The notes under the pieces: generated by a model
Seen by the model: the letters and a program-made list of their open reading frames with translations, nothing else
Told to the model about the DNA's origin: nothing
Databases searched by the model: none
Shown: positions 43,347 through 51,252 of the stretch, one piece after another
Position numbering within the stretch: the stretch's first letter is position 1
Layout of the letters: the number at the start of each line of letters is the position of its first letter
Program-made: the position numbers and the translations under genes
Origin: Clostridiales bacterium
GTDB taxonomy: Bacteria; Bacillota; Clostridia; Oscillospirales; Oscillospiraceae
Assembly (NCBI GenBank): GCA_014799505.1
Contig: JAAVHV010000012.1
Location: 1-55,217, forward strand
Direction: 5' to 3'
DNA length: 55,217 bases

Positions 43347-43524
43347 GGAAGCATAAAAGGCGGCAGGCCATGGGGTGTTGGCGCACCCCATAGCCCTGCG
43401 CGAGTGTCTACCCCACTCAACACAGCGATCATAGATCGTACCACGGGCTTATTATATCCGTTTTTCCCCGGAATAGCAAGGCGGGAAAACGGAGGATAGG
43501 CTTTGTGTTCGCGTTGATTTTTTC
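43347..43524 (+). ncRNA. Structured 5' leader, candidate orphan riboswitch
   Basis: Part of the 382-base gap before SLH protein 2. Hairpins in order: GCAGG...CCTGC enclosing an 8-base ATGGGGTG/CACCCCAT stem (43363-43399), GAGTG/CACTC with a seven-base TCTACCC loop (43402-43418), and CGATC/GATCG (43426-43438). The segment ACTCAACAC (43415-43423) is the exact complement of the 5' arm of the downstream terminator (GTGTTGAGT, 43531-43539) and overlaps the second hairpin. That is a classic switch design. It matches no riboswitch class I know; it is not GEMM-I, purine, SAM, TPP or ydaO. Confidence 0.5.
43451..43479 (-). promoter_or_regulatory. Possible antisense promoter inside the leader
   Basis: Minus strand: TTGCTA (43479-43474), 17-base spacer, TATAAT (43456-43451). 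It would drive a small RNA antisense to the leader, reaching toward the T-rich GCCGCCTTTT near 43355. Confidence 0.4.
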
Positions 43525-43562
43525 AAAGCGGTGTTGAGTTTCAAACTCGACACCGCTTTTTA
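43525..43562 (+). terminator. Leader terminator upstream of SLH protein 2
   Basis: Arms of about 13-15 bases (AGCGGTGTTGAGT and ACTCGACACCGCT, one G-T wobble) with a short loop and T5. It lies 84 bases before the coding start and would block expression unless melted by the competing upstream segment. Confidence 0.85.
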
Positions 43563-43645
43563 TGTTTCCGGCGGACGGCCTGGGCGGGGCGCGCGACCCG
43601 CCCTGGGCAGTCTGTTGGAAAACATAATAGAAGGAGAGAACTCAC

Positions 43646-44725
43646 ATGAAAAAACGGTTTTCAGCATTTTTCCTCGCGCTGGCCCTGTGTGTGGGGCTGA
43701 CAGTTCCGGCGTTTGCGGCGGATACCACGCCCGTGACAGCGGAGGGCATTTCCTTCAACGCCATCGTCACAGACCGGTACGAAAGTTGGAAGAGCATCGC
43801 GGAGGGGTACAGTTGGGCCGACAGCTTAGGGCCAGAGGCCGAGTTCTTCTATTCCATCGGGCGGCAGACGGTGAGAGAGGCGGGCATAGATGGGTTTGGC
43901 TTAGCCGATTTTAAGGCTTATCTCGTCGATGACGACGTCACCTTGGATTTCCATGTGAAGAAAGGCGAGTATTTTTCTATCGAGGGGTATTACCTCTCTG
44001 TAGTCGAAACCAACAGCTTCGGTGAAGCCTATGACGCCACCTTCATTGACGGTTGGAGCTTCACCGCTGAAGAGGATGGCGAATTGATTGACAAAGCCTT
44101 TATCGATCAGTATTATCCCGGCGCGAACTATTTGCTTTGCTACCAAGGACACTATAGTGACTTCGACAGCAGCAAAGCAGTTTACATCGTATTTGCCGAT
44201 GAAAATGCTGTCCCCAACACTGTCCCCGGATTTACCGACCTGCTTTCCTGGTGCGACGCGGAGGCACTCTGGGCCTCCTGGAAAAACATCACCAACGGCT
44301 ACGGCGGCAAGACCACCTTCGCCCCCAACGTGGACTGCACTCAAGCTCAAATTTTGACCTTCCTGTGGCGGGCCGAGGGTAAGCCGCAAGCCGCCAAAGC
44401 CCCCATCACCACGGCGGCCTCCTACCAGGATGCCGTCAACTGGGCCTATGAGAAGGAAATGATCGACGGCTCCTTCCAGCCAGACGCTCCCTGCACCCGC
44501 TCCCAGGCGGTGTCCTACATCTGGCAAGCCCTCGGGAAGCCGGAGGCCACCAAGACCGCCAGCTTCTCCGACGTGGCCGCCGACGCCCCCTATGCCGGGG
44601 CGGTGAACTGGGCGGTGGAGAAGGAAGTCACCAACGGCTACGGCGGCAATGACACCTTCGCCCCCGACCAGGTGTGTAAGCGCGGGCAGATCGCCTGCTT
44701 CCTTTACCGGGCCTACAACAACTGA
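43646..44725 (+). CDS. Secreted SLH-domain protein 2
   Basis: 359 aa. The signal peptide is 1-25 (KKRFSAFFLALALCVGLTVPAFA). Residues about 26-195 form an acidic unknown domain (SFTAEEDGELIDKAF, a beta-rich stretch). The C-terminal 155 residues hold three SLH repeats: WKNITNGYGGKTTFAPN, YQDAVNWAYEKEMIDGSFQP and FSDVAADAPYAGAVNWAVEKE. These anchor it to pyruvylated cell-wall polymer. GC is lower in the first half than in the SLH part, suggesting domain joining. The ribosome site is AAGGAGAG. It sits under the structured leader and terminator. Confidence 0.9.
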   Translation: MKKRFSAFFLALALCVGLTVPAFAADTTPVTAEGISFNAIVTDRYESWKSIAEGYSWADSLGPEAEFFYSIGRQTVREAGIDGFGLADFKAYLVDDDVTLDFHVKKGEYFSIEGYYLSVVETNSFGEAYDATFIDGWSFTAEEDGELIDKAFIDQYYPGANYLLCYQGHYSDFDSSKAVYIVFADENAVPNTVPGFTDLLSWCDAEALWASWKNITNGYGGKTTFAPNVDCTQAQILTFLWRAEGKPQAAKAPITTAASYQDAVNWAYEKEMIDGSFQPDAPCTRSQAVSYIWQALGKPEATKTASFSDVAADAPYAGAVNWAVEKEVTNGYGGNDTFAPDQVCKRGQIACFLYRAYNN

Positions 44726-44735
44726 ACCAGCGCGC

Positions 44736-44771
44736 AAAAGGGCCTCCGCCGCAGCGGGGGCCCTTTTATTG
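44736..44771 (+). terminator. Terminator of SLH protein 2
   Basis: AAAAGGGCCTCCGC with near-complementary GCGGGGGCCCTTTT and a T-rich tail. Confidence 0.85.
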
Positions 44772-44797
44772 CGGGCGGCTTTTTTCCGCTTTCCCTC

Positions 44798-44826
44798 TTT
44801 ACGTCCCCAAAATGATGTGATATAAT
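44798..44826 (+). promoter_or_regulatory. Promoter of the DUF1836 gene
   Basis: TTTACG (44798-44803), 17-base spacer, TGA-extended perfect TATAAT (44821-44826). Confidence 0.75.
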
Positions 44827-44854
44827 TCCAGCTATCAGATTGGAGGGACTTTTC

Positions 44855-45388
44855 ATGGAGGAACTGGCCGAACTGAAGCAGCAGCTGACCGATCAGCGCC
44901 CAGACGGCTGGGACGAGCTGCCCGATATTCCGCTGTACATGGACCAGGTGGTGTCCTACCTGTCCCGGCAGATGATCTCTATCGGCGACGGCGACCCCCT
45001 CACCTCCGCCATGATCAACAACTATATCAAGGACGGTCTGGTGGAGCGGGCCAATGGAAAAAAATACGGCCAGGAGCATCTGGCCTATCTCACCGCCATC
45101 AGCGCCTTGAAACAGGTCATGTCCGTGCGGGAGATGAAGGTATTCACCACCGTGGGCCGGGAGATGCGCTCCACGGACAAGCAGTACGAGTATTTCTGCC
45201 GCTATCTGAACGAGGCCATGGCGGACACCGCCGAACATATCGACGAGGATATCGCTGACCACGATCTGCCCAAGCTGGTGCTGGACCTGGCCATGCGCAG
45301 CTACGCCAACGGTCTGGCCTGCCACCGGGCCCTGGCCATCCTGGCCCAGCGCACGGGACACGAGGATCTGTTGAAGAAAAAGAAGTGA
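44855..45388 (+). CDS. DUF1836 (MerR-like wHTH) regulator
   Basis: 177 aa from ATG 44855 (TTGGAGGG upstream). The N-terminal region has LPDIPLYMDQVVSYLSRQM, then LTSAMINNYIKDGLVE and the GKKYGQEHLAYL turn, matching DUF1836, a winged-helix fold related to MerR found in Firmicutes. The C-terminal 90 residues are helical. It is probably a DNA-binding regulator whose target is unknown. The 2H gene starts 10 bases after its stop. Confidence 0.88.
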   Translation: MEELAELKQQLTDQRPDGWDELPDIPLYMDQVVSYLSRQMISIGDGDPLTSAMINNYIKDGLVERANGKKYGQEHLAYLTAISALKQVMSVREMKVFTTVGREMRSTDKQYEYFCRYLNEAMADTAEHIDEDIADHDLPKLVLDLAMRSYANGLACHRALAILAQRTGHEDLLKKKK

Positions 45389-45398
45389 GAAGCGCACA

Positions 45399-46106
45399 AT
45401 GAAGGAATTAGAAAGTTTATCCGCGTTCCAGGCCCGTACCGCCGGATTTGTTTCAGACAGCCTTCCGCACAGCGTCGGATTTGAAACCAACGCCAACCTG
45501 CCCTTAAAAGTGGGCATTGACGGAAACATGGAGCCGTTTATGGGGAACACTGTGGTGTTTCCCCTCCCGGAGCATATCCAGCGGCAGATCGGCTTGATCC
45601 AGAAACGGCTGTATCAGCTCTGCGGCCCCGCGCTGGCGGAACCGCTGGAGACGTCGTCCTTTCATATTACGCTGCATGATCTGCTGAGTGGTACGCCCGC
45701 TCAAGACTTGAATAACCGCATTGCCCGCGTGCGGGAGCCGGCAGTGACGCGCCTGAAGCAGATCGCGGAAAAGGGCGAGATCATCCGCCTCCGCTCGACA
45801 GCGCTGTTTAACATGGTAAATACCAGTATGGTTTTGGGATTCGCCCCCGCCGACGAGACAAGCTGCGCGAGGCTGATGGCCTATTACGAGCTGTTTCAAG
45901 AGATCGTCCCTCTGGGCTACCCGCTTACGCCCCACGTAACCGTGGCCTATTTTCGGCCGGGGACGGTCACCGCGGAATTGACAGAAAAGCTTCGCGACGT
46001 GGTGGCAGAGGTTGGACAGGGAGAGGAGCTCTTCTTGGAGCTCTCCGCAAAAACACTTGAATATCAGTTGTTTTCAGATATGAACCACTATTGGGCGGAT
46101 ATGTGA
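45399..46106 (+). CDS. 2H phosphoesterase (LigT/CPD-like) superfamily protein
   Basis: 235 aa. Two H-x-T-x motifs mark the 2H fold: SSFHITLHDLL (about residue 89) and LTPHVTVAYF (about residue 178). The family cleaves 2',3'-cyclic phosphates or 2'-5' linked RNA, including signalling molecules. GC is a little lower than its neighbours. The ribosome site is weak, suggesting coupling to the DUF1836 gene upstream. Substrate unknown. Confidence 0.75.
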   Translation: MKELESLSAFQARTAGFVSDSLPHSVGFETNANLPLKVGIDGNMEPFMGNTVVFPLPEHIQRQIGLIQKRLYQLCGPALAEPLETSSFHITLHDLLSGTPAQDLNNRIARVREPAVTRLKQIAEKGEIIRLRSTALFNMVNTSMVLGFAPADETSCARLMAYYELFQEIVPLGYPLTPHVTVAYFRPGTVTAELTEKLRDVVAEVGQGEELFLELSAKTLEYQLFSDMNHYWADM

Positions 46107-46178
46107 AAGCGGCTTACCCGCCTTTTTGATAGGTGAAAACTGCCCCAGGCAAATCTTATATCTTTGGAGGAACTGACC

Positions 46179-47051
46179 ATGAGCAACTATGTCATCATCA
46201 CCGATTCGTCCTGCGACCTGCCCTACAGCCTGGTGAAGGAGCTGGAGCTGGAAGTGCTCCCCCTGGCTTTCATTATGGACGGCAAGACCTATCGGAATTA
46301 CCCGGATAACCGCGAGATGTCCCCTGAGACGTTCTACGGCAAGCAGAAGGAGGGCCTCATGGCCACCACCAACGCCGTCAACGTGGGCGAGGCCACCGAC
46401 GCCATCGAGGCCGTACTGAAGCAGGGAAAGGACGTGCTGGTGCTGGCCTTCTCCTCGGGGCTGTCCACCACCTACAACTCCTTCAAGATTGCCGCGGACG
46501 AGCTGGCGGAGCAGTACCCTGACCGCAAGGTGTACGCCGTGGACACCCTGTGCGCCTCTCTGGGGCAGGGGATGCTGGTGTACCAGGCGGCCAAGCTGCG
46601 CCAGGCGGGCAAGTCCATCGAGGAAGTGCGGGACTGGGTGGAGGCCAACAAGCTCAACCAGTGCCACTGGTTCACCGTCAACGACCTGTTCTTCCTGAAG
46701 AAGGGCGGGCGGGTGTCCGCCGCCACCGCCGTGGTGGGCACCATGCTCCAGATCAAGCCCGTCATGCACGTGGACAACGAAGGCCACCTCATCAAGGTGG
46801 ACACCGCCCGGGGCCGCAAGGCGTCCCTCAAGGCCCTGGTGGACAAGGTGGGCGAGCTGGCCGACGACCCCGCCGCCCAGACCATGTTCATCAGCAACAG
46901 TGACTGCATAGAGGACGCCCAATTCGTGGCGGACGAGATCAAGAAGCAGTATGGTACGAAGGAGATCATCATCAACTCCATCGGCCCCGTCATCGGCGCC
47001 CACACCGGGCCGGGGTGCGTGGCCCTGTTCTTTATGGGTAAACACAGATAA
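46179..47051 (+). CDS. DegV family fatty-acid-binding protein
   Basis: 290 aa. It begins YVIITDSSCDLPYSLVKELE. The lipid head-group site shows TTNAVNVGE and AFSSGLSTTYNSFK. The C-terminal half includes FLKKGGRVSAATAVVGTML and ends in GPVIGAHTGPGCVALFF. DegV/FakB proteins present fatty acids to FakA kinase for phospholipid synthesis; no fakA is nearby. The start at 46179 follows TTTGGAGGAAC. Confidence 0.93.
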   Translation: MSNYVIITDSSCDLPYSLVKELELEVLPLAFIMDGKTYRNYPDNREMSPETFYGKQKEGLMATTNAVNVGEATDAIEAVLKQGKDVLVLAFSSGLSTTYNSFKIAADELAEQYPDRKVYAVDTLCASLGQGMLVYQAAKLRQAGKSIEEVRDWVEANKLNQCHWFTVNDLFFLKKGGRVSAATAVVGTMLQIKPVMHVDNEGHLIKVDTARGRKASLKALVDKVGELADDPAAQTMFISNSDCIEDAQFVADEIKKQYGTKEIIINSIGPVIGAHTGPGCVALFFMGKHR

Positions 47052-47065
47052 ACCGCATTCGCGAT

Positions 47066-47098
47066 ACGCCGCCTCCCGTTTGGGGGCGGCGTTTTTTT
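47066..47098 (+). terminator. Terminator of the DegV gene
   Basis: ACGCCGCCTCCC/GGGGGCGGCGT arms followed by T7. Confidence 0.92.
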
Positions 47099-47124
47099 AC
47101 CAAAAAATTTTTTGCGCCGCCCTA

Positions 47125-47173
47125 TTGACAAACGGGCACAGTCCGTCTATACTGTGTATATCGTATATATACA
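47125..47173 (+). promoter_or_regulatory. Promoter and operator of the GntR-ABC operon
   Basis: TTGACA (47125-47130), 17-base spacer, TATACT (47148-47153). Directly after lies the inverted repeat TGTATAT-N5-ATATACA (47155-47173), well placed for repression of its own operon by the GntR protein. Confidence 0.75.
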
Positions 47174-47193
47174 GAAAAACAATGAGGTGTACC

Positions 47194-47574
47194 ATGGACA
47201 TCATTATCAGCAATTCCTCCGGCGCGCCGATCTATGAGCAGATCGTCCGCCAAATGAAAGGGCTCATCCTTTCCGGCCAGCTTCCTGAGGGCGAGACCCT
47301 GCCCTCCATGCGGCTGCTGGCCCGCGACCTGCGCATCTCCGTCATCACCACCAAACGGGCCTACGAGGAACTGGAACGGGAGGGCTTCCTTACCACCGTC
47401 CCCGGCAAGGGCTGCTTTGTGGCCGCCCAGAACCGGGAGACCCGGCGGGAGGCTGTCCTGTGCCAGATCGAAGAGCACCTGTCCCAGGCGGTGGACGCCG
47501 CCCGGGCGGGGGCCGTAGGCCTGGAAGAACTCACCGAAATGCTAAACACATTGTATAACGAGGATCAGTTATGA
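47194..47574 (+). CDS. GntR-family regulator, YtrA subfamily
   Basis: 126 aa. The N-terminal wHTH has PIYEQIVRQMKGLILSGQL, then LPSMRLLARDLRIS and TTKRAYEELEREGFLTT. A short C-terminal dimer helix of about 50 residues is characteristic of YtrA. These proteins sit first in ABC transporter operons and repress them, often lifted by cell-envelope stress. Its stop overlaps the ATPase ATG (ATGA). The AGGTG site precedes ATG 47194. Confidence 0.92.
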   Translation: MDIIISNSSGAPIYEQIVRQMKGLILSGQLPEGETLPSMRLLARDLRISVITTKRAYEELEREGFLTTVPGKGCFVAAQNRETRREAVLCQIEEHLSQAVDAARAGAVGLEELTEMLNTLYNEDQL

Positions 47575-48419
47575 CAAATTGTATTGAAATTAGAGGGCTT
47601 GTGAAGGAGTACAAGCCCTTCACCCTTGGCCCCATCGACCTGACCGTCCCCGGCGGCTCCATCCTGGGCCTCATCGGGGAGAACGGCGCGGGCAAGACCA
47701 CCCTCATCAAGTCCATGCTGGGCATCGTCAAGCCCAGCGGCGGGGAAGTCACCCTGCTGGGCAACCACCCCGACCACGCCAAGGAGGACATCGGTGTGGT
47801 CATGGACGACTGCTTCTTTTCCGAGTACCTGCGGGTGCGGGACGTGAACAGCGTTCTCAGCCATGTGTACAAGGACTGGGACAAGGGGCTGTTTTCGGAC
47901 TACCTGGATAAATTCGGCCTGGCCGGGGCGAAAAACATCAAGGAGCTGTCCCGGGGAATGCGGATGAAGCTGTCCCTGGCCGCGGCGCTGGCCCATAGGC
48001 CCCGCCTCCTGCTGCTGGACGAGGCCACGGCGGGGCTGGACCCGGTGGTGCGGGACGAGATCCTGGACGAATTCCTGGCATTCGTCTCCGACGACGACCA
48101 CGCCATCCTCATCTCCAGCCACATCACGTCAGACCTGGAAAAGGCGGCGGACTACATCGCCTATCTCCATGAGGGCAAGCTGCTGATGTGCGATGAGAAG
48201 GACCGCCTGCTGGAAAGCTACGGGCGGCTGGTATGTACCAAGGCAGATCTGGAGCAGGTGGACCGGGGCTACATCGTCAGCACCCGGAAAAGCCAGTATT
48301 CCGCCGAGGCCCTCATCCGGCACAAGAGCGATTTCAAGCGTCTCTACCCCCGCCTGGCGGTGGAGCCGGTGACGCTGGACGAGCTGATGGTATTCGTGGT
48401 AAAGGGGGAGAAAGCATGA
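47571..48419 (+). CDS. ABC transporter ATP-binding protein
   Basis: 282 aa. Walker A is GENGAGKTT, the signature LSRGMRMKLSLA, Walker B LLLLDEATAGLDP, and the switch His ISSHI. The C-terminal 70 residues form the extension common to BcrA/YtrB-type exporters. It pairs with the next gene, an ABC-2 permease, and is controlled by the GntR protein. Cargo may be a peptide, an antibiotic or a lipid; none is indicated. Confidence 0.94.
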   Translation: MTNCIEIRGLVKEYKPFTLGPIDLTVPGGSILGLIGENGAGKTTLIKSMLGIVKPSGGEVTLLGNHPDHAKEDIGVVMDDCFFSEYLRVRDVNSVLSHVYKDWDKGLFSDYLDKFGLAGAKNIKELSRGMRMKLSLAAALAHRPRLLLLDEATAGLDPVVRDEILDEFLAFVSDDDHAILISSHITSDLEKAADYIAYLHEGKLLMCDEKDRLLESYGRLVCTKADLEQVDRGYIVSTRKSQYSAEALIRHKSDFKRLYPRLAVEPVTLDELMVFVVKGEKA

Positions 48420-49066
48420 CCGGGCTGATGCTGAAGGATCTGCTGATTCTGCGCAAAAATATGCGCACCTATCTGCTGTTTATCATCCTCTATGGAGGGT
48501 TGGCCGCCACCGGGGTATGGTCGCCGGAGTTCGTGGGCGGGTTCATCATGGTGCTGACGGCCATACTGCCCATGAACGTCTTTGCCTATGACAAACAGGC
48601 CAAGTGGGACACCTACGGTCTGGCCCTGCCTGTGGGCCGGACCAAAACGGTGGCCGCCCGATACGCGGTGCTGCTGCTGCTGTGCCTGTTCGGCGTCCTT
48701 CTGGAGTGCGCTATCGGCGTTGCCATGATTGCCATGGGGAAGCTTGAGGAGCCCGGCACCTACCTGGCCACCTGCACGGTGTGCGGCCTGATCGCGGCGC
48801 TGACCAACGCCGTCCTGCTGCCCTTCCTGTACAAATTCGGCCCGGAGCAGGCCCGGATCGCGCTGTTCGTCTTGATGGGCTTTATCGTACTCCTGGGTGT
48901 GCTGTTCCTCGGCCCGCTGGGCGGCGCGGAGTGGCTGGAGAGCCTGGGCGAGCCCACCCCCGCCCAAATCGCCTCCATTCCCTTCATTGCAGCAATTGTG
49001 GGCGTTGTCCTGCTGGCAGTGTCTTTCCTGCTGTCCCGGCATTTCTATGGAACAAAAGACGTGTAA
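48416..49066 (+). CDS. ABC-2 type permease
   Basis: 216 aa with six hydrophobic helices. The ATG overlaps the ATPase stop (ATGA). The N-terminus TGLMLKDLLILRKNMRTY is the amphipathic start usual for ABC-2 permeases, and a KWDTYGLALPVGRTKTVAARY cytoplasmic loop carries the coupling segment. Its short length fits the six-helix YtrC/YtrD-like class. Confidence 0.9.
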   Translation: MTGLMLKDLLILRKNMRTYLLFIILYGGLAATGVWSPEFVGGFIMVLTAILPMNVFAYDKQAKWDTYGLALPVGRTKTVAARYAVLLLLCLFGVLLECAIGVAMIAMGKLEEPGTYLATCTVCGLIAALTNAVLLPFLYKFGPEQARIALFVLMGFIVLLGVLFLGPLGGAEWLESLGEPTPAQIASIPFIAAIVGVVLLAVSFLLSRHFYGTKDV

Positions 49067-49069
49067 ATC

Positions 49070-49105
49070 AAAAGCGCCCCGCCGTCGGCGGGGCGCTTGC
49101 TTTTC
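49070..49105 (+). terminator. Terminator of the GntR-ABC operon
   Basis: AAGCGCCCCGCCG/CGGCGGGGCGCTT arms with a T-rich tail. Confidence 0.85.
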
Positions 49106-49184
49106 CTGTTTTCAGGCGTGGGCAGGCAAAACGGCGATGCAAAAATGATGGGCATCGGTGTATAATAAAATCGGAGGTGTTCCC

Positions 49185-49841
49185 ATGAACAAGATCCTGA
49201 TCGCAGAGGACGAGCCCCCCATCGCCAACCTGGTCAAAACCGCCCTGGACGGCCCGGACTACCGCTGTACCTGGGCCGCCGACGGCATCGCGGCGGCGGA
49301 TCTGCTGGAGCGGGAGCCCTTTGACCTGGTGCTGCTGGACATCATGCTCCCCGGGGCGGACGGCTACGAGGTGCTGGAATACTGCCGGACGCTGGACATA
49401 CCCGTCATCTTCCTCACCGCCAAGGGGACGGTGGAGGATCGGGTGCGGGGCCTGCGGCTGGGGGCGGAGGACTACATCACCAAGCCCTTTGAGCTGATGG
49501 AGCTGCTGGCCCGGGTGGAGACGGTGCTGCGCCGGTGCGGCAAAACGGGGCGGGTGCTGTCCCTGCCGCCGGACATCGAGATCGACACCGCCGCCCACAC
49601 GGTGCGCCGGGGCGGCGCGGCCGTGGCGCTGACCGCCAAGGAATACGACCTTCTGCTGCTGTTCGTCCAGAATAAAAATATCGCCCTGTACCGGGACCGC
49701 ATTTACGAAAAGGTGTGGGGAGACGAGTACCTGGGGGACAGCCGCACGGTGGACCTGCACATCCAGCGGATGCGCAAGAAGCTGGGGCTGGAAAAGCGGC
49801 TGGTGGCAGTGTACAAGGTGGGTTACCGCCTGGAGGTGTGA
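49185..49841 (+). CDS. OmpR/PhoB-family response regulator, VanR-like
   Basis: 218 aa. The receiver domain (1-115) has the acidic pair in IAEDEPP, phospho-Asp in LLDIMLPG, Thr in FLTAKG and Lys in YITKPF. The winged-helix domain has LTAKEYDLLLLFVQNKN and DSRTVDLHIQRMRKKL. ATG 49185 follows GGAGGTG. The sensor kinase starts one base after its stop. The nearby D,D-carboxypeptidase makes cell-wall control likely. Confidence 0.94.
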   Translation: MNKILIAEDEPPIANLVKTALDGPDYRCTWAADGIAAADLLEREPFDLVLLDIMLPGADGYEVLEYCRTLDIPVIFLTAKGTVEDRVRGLRLGAEDYITKPFELMELLARVETVLRRCGKTGRVLSLPPDIEIDTAAHTVRRGGAAVALTAKEYDLLLLFVQNKNIALYRDRIYEKVWGDEYLGDSRTVDLHIQRMRKKLGLEKRLVAVYKVGYRLEV

Positions 49842-49842
49842 C

Positions 49843-51252
49843 ATGAAGCTGTTCTGGAAGCTCTTTTGCTCCATGGTATCCGTCACCGTGCTGGCCTGCG
49901 CCCTGGTCGGGTTCTGGCTCATCGACGGACAGTTCCGCGCCTCCCTCGACCAGGAGGTGGAATCGCTGTACGCGGAGAACGATATGCTCCGCTACGCCCT
50001 GTCCCGGGAGATGGAGGGGAAGGTCCTCACCGGCCCGGAGGAGCTCTCCCGATTGGCGGGCGGACTGTCCCTCACCACCGGGGGCAGGGCGGCGGCCTTC
50101 CGGCTCAGCGACGGGGACGGCACGGCCTTGTATGATAAGAGCGGGCTTTTCTTTCTGAAGGCCGGCCCGTTGATTTCCAGCCTGGGGCCGGACCGGCGGG
50201 GCTGGCGGCTGGAGCAGGGGGCGGGCCGCTCCCTCCTCCACGGAGCCAGCGCCATGACGCTGCTGGGCGAGACGGTGTATTTGGAAAACTGCCAGGACGT
50301 CACCGCCCTGTTTTCCCAGCGCTCCGCCCAGTATCGGAGCTTTTTCTACGTGATGCTGGCCCTCATCGCCGGGGTGGGGCTGCTGTCGCTGCTGGTGTCC
50401 CATCTGATCCTGCGGCCGCTGGGCCGGGTGTCCGCCGCCGCCCGAAAAATGGCGGACGGCGAGCTGGGCCAGCGGGTAACCGTGACCAGCGACGACGAAC
50501 TGGGCGCCCTCTCCGCCGACTTCAACGCCATGGCCCAGCGCATCGAGGAGCAGATGGAGGCCCTCACCGACGCCGCCCGGCGGGAGAAGGACTTCACCGC
50601 CAGCTTTGCCCACGAGATCAAAACACCCCTCACCTCCATCATCGGTTACGCGGAGCTGCTCCAGTCCCGCGATCATACGTCGGAACAGATGCGGGAGAGC
50701 GCCGGGTACATCTTTCGGGAGGGGCGGCGGCTGGAGGCCCTGTCGGGCAAGCTGATGGAACTGATCGTGCTGAATCGGCGGGACTTCCCCCTGCGGAGTG
50801 TACCCATGGGCGCGTTTCTGGAGCGGACGGGGAACGCCCTGCGCCCCGCCCTGGAGCGGGAGGGCATCCGATTGAAGGTGGAAGCGGAGGAGGCCCCCGC
50901 CCTCATCGAGCCCGATCTGATGGAGACGGTGTGCCTCAACCTGCTGGACAACGCCCGGAAGGCCACGCCCAGCGGCGGGAGCATTACCCTCGTCGGGCGG
51001 GCCGAGGGGGGCGGCTATCTCATCCAGGTGACGGACACCGGCAAGGGCATCCCGGCGGAGGAATTGAACCGTATTACGGAGCCGTTTTACATGGTGGACA
51101 AGTCCCGCTCACGGGCCCAGGGGGGCGCGGGGCTGGGGCTGGCGCTGTGCCGGCGGATCGTGGAACTCCACGGCGGGACGCTGGGATTTGAGAGCATGCT
51201 GGGCAACGGCACCACGGCGAGAATTCATTTGAAGGGAGGGGCGGAGGCATGA
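49843..51252 (+). CDS. Sensor histidine kinase
   Basis: 469 aa. Two membrane helices (about 7-28 and 165-188) enclose an extracellular sensor of about 135 residues. HAMP is at about 190-240. HisKA has FAHEIKTPLTSIIGYAEL with the phospho-His. HATPase boxes are NLLDNARKAT, DTGKGIP and GAGLGLALCRRI. It senses an envelope signal and phosphorylates the upstream regulator. It overlaps the next gene by four bases (ATGA). Confidence 0.94.
   Translation: MKLFWKLFCSMVSVTVLACALVGFWLIDGQFRASLDQEVESLYAENDMLRYALSREMEGKVLTGPEELSRLAGGLSLTTGGRAAAFRLSDGDGTALYDKSGLFFLKAGPLISSLGPDRRGWRLEQGAGRSLLHGASAMTLLGETVYLENCQDVTALFSQRSAQYRSFFYVMLALIAGVGLLSLLVSHLILRPLGRVSAAARKMADGELGQRVTVTSDDELGALSADFNAMAQRIEEQMEALTDAARREKDFTASFAHEIKTPLTSIIGYAELLQSRDHTSEQMRESAGYIFREGRRLEALSGKLMELIVLNRRDFPLRSVPMGAFLERTGNALRPALEREGIRLKVEAEEAPALIEPDLMETVCLNLLDNARKATPSGGSITLVGRAEGGGYLIQVTDTGKGIPAEELNRITEPFYMVDKSRSRAQGGAGLGLALCRRIVELHGGTLGFESMLGNGTTARIHLKGGAEA

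Noticed and set aside
43347-43470. 6S RNA or purine riboswitch in the SLH leader
   Set aside because: An AGCCCTGCG/GGGCT pairing recalls 6S, but the enclosed span is only about 60 bases. A GTCTACC run recalls purine aptamers, but the rest of their junction is absent.
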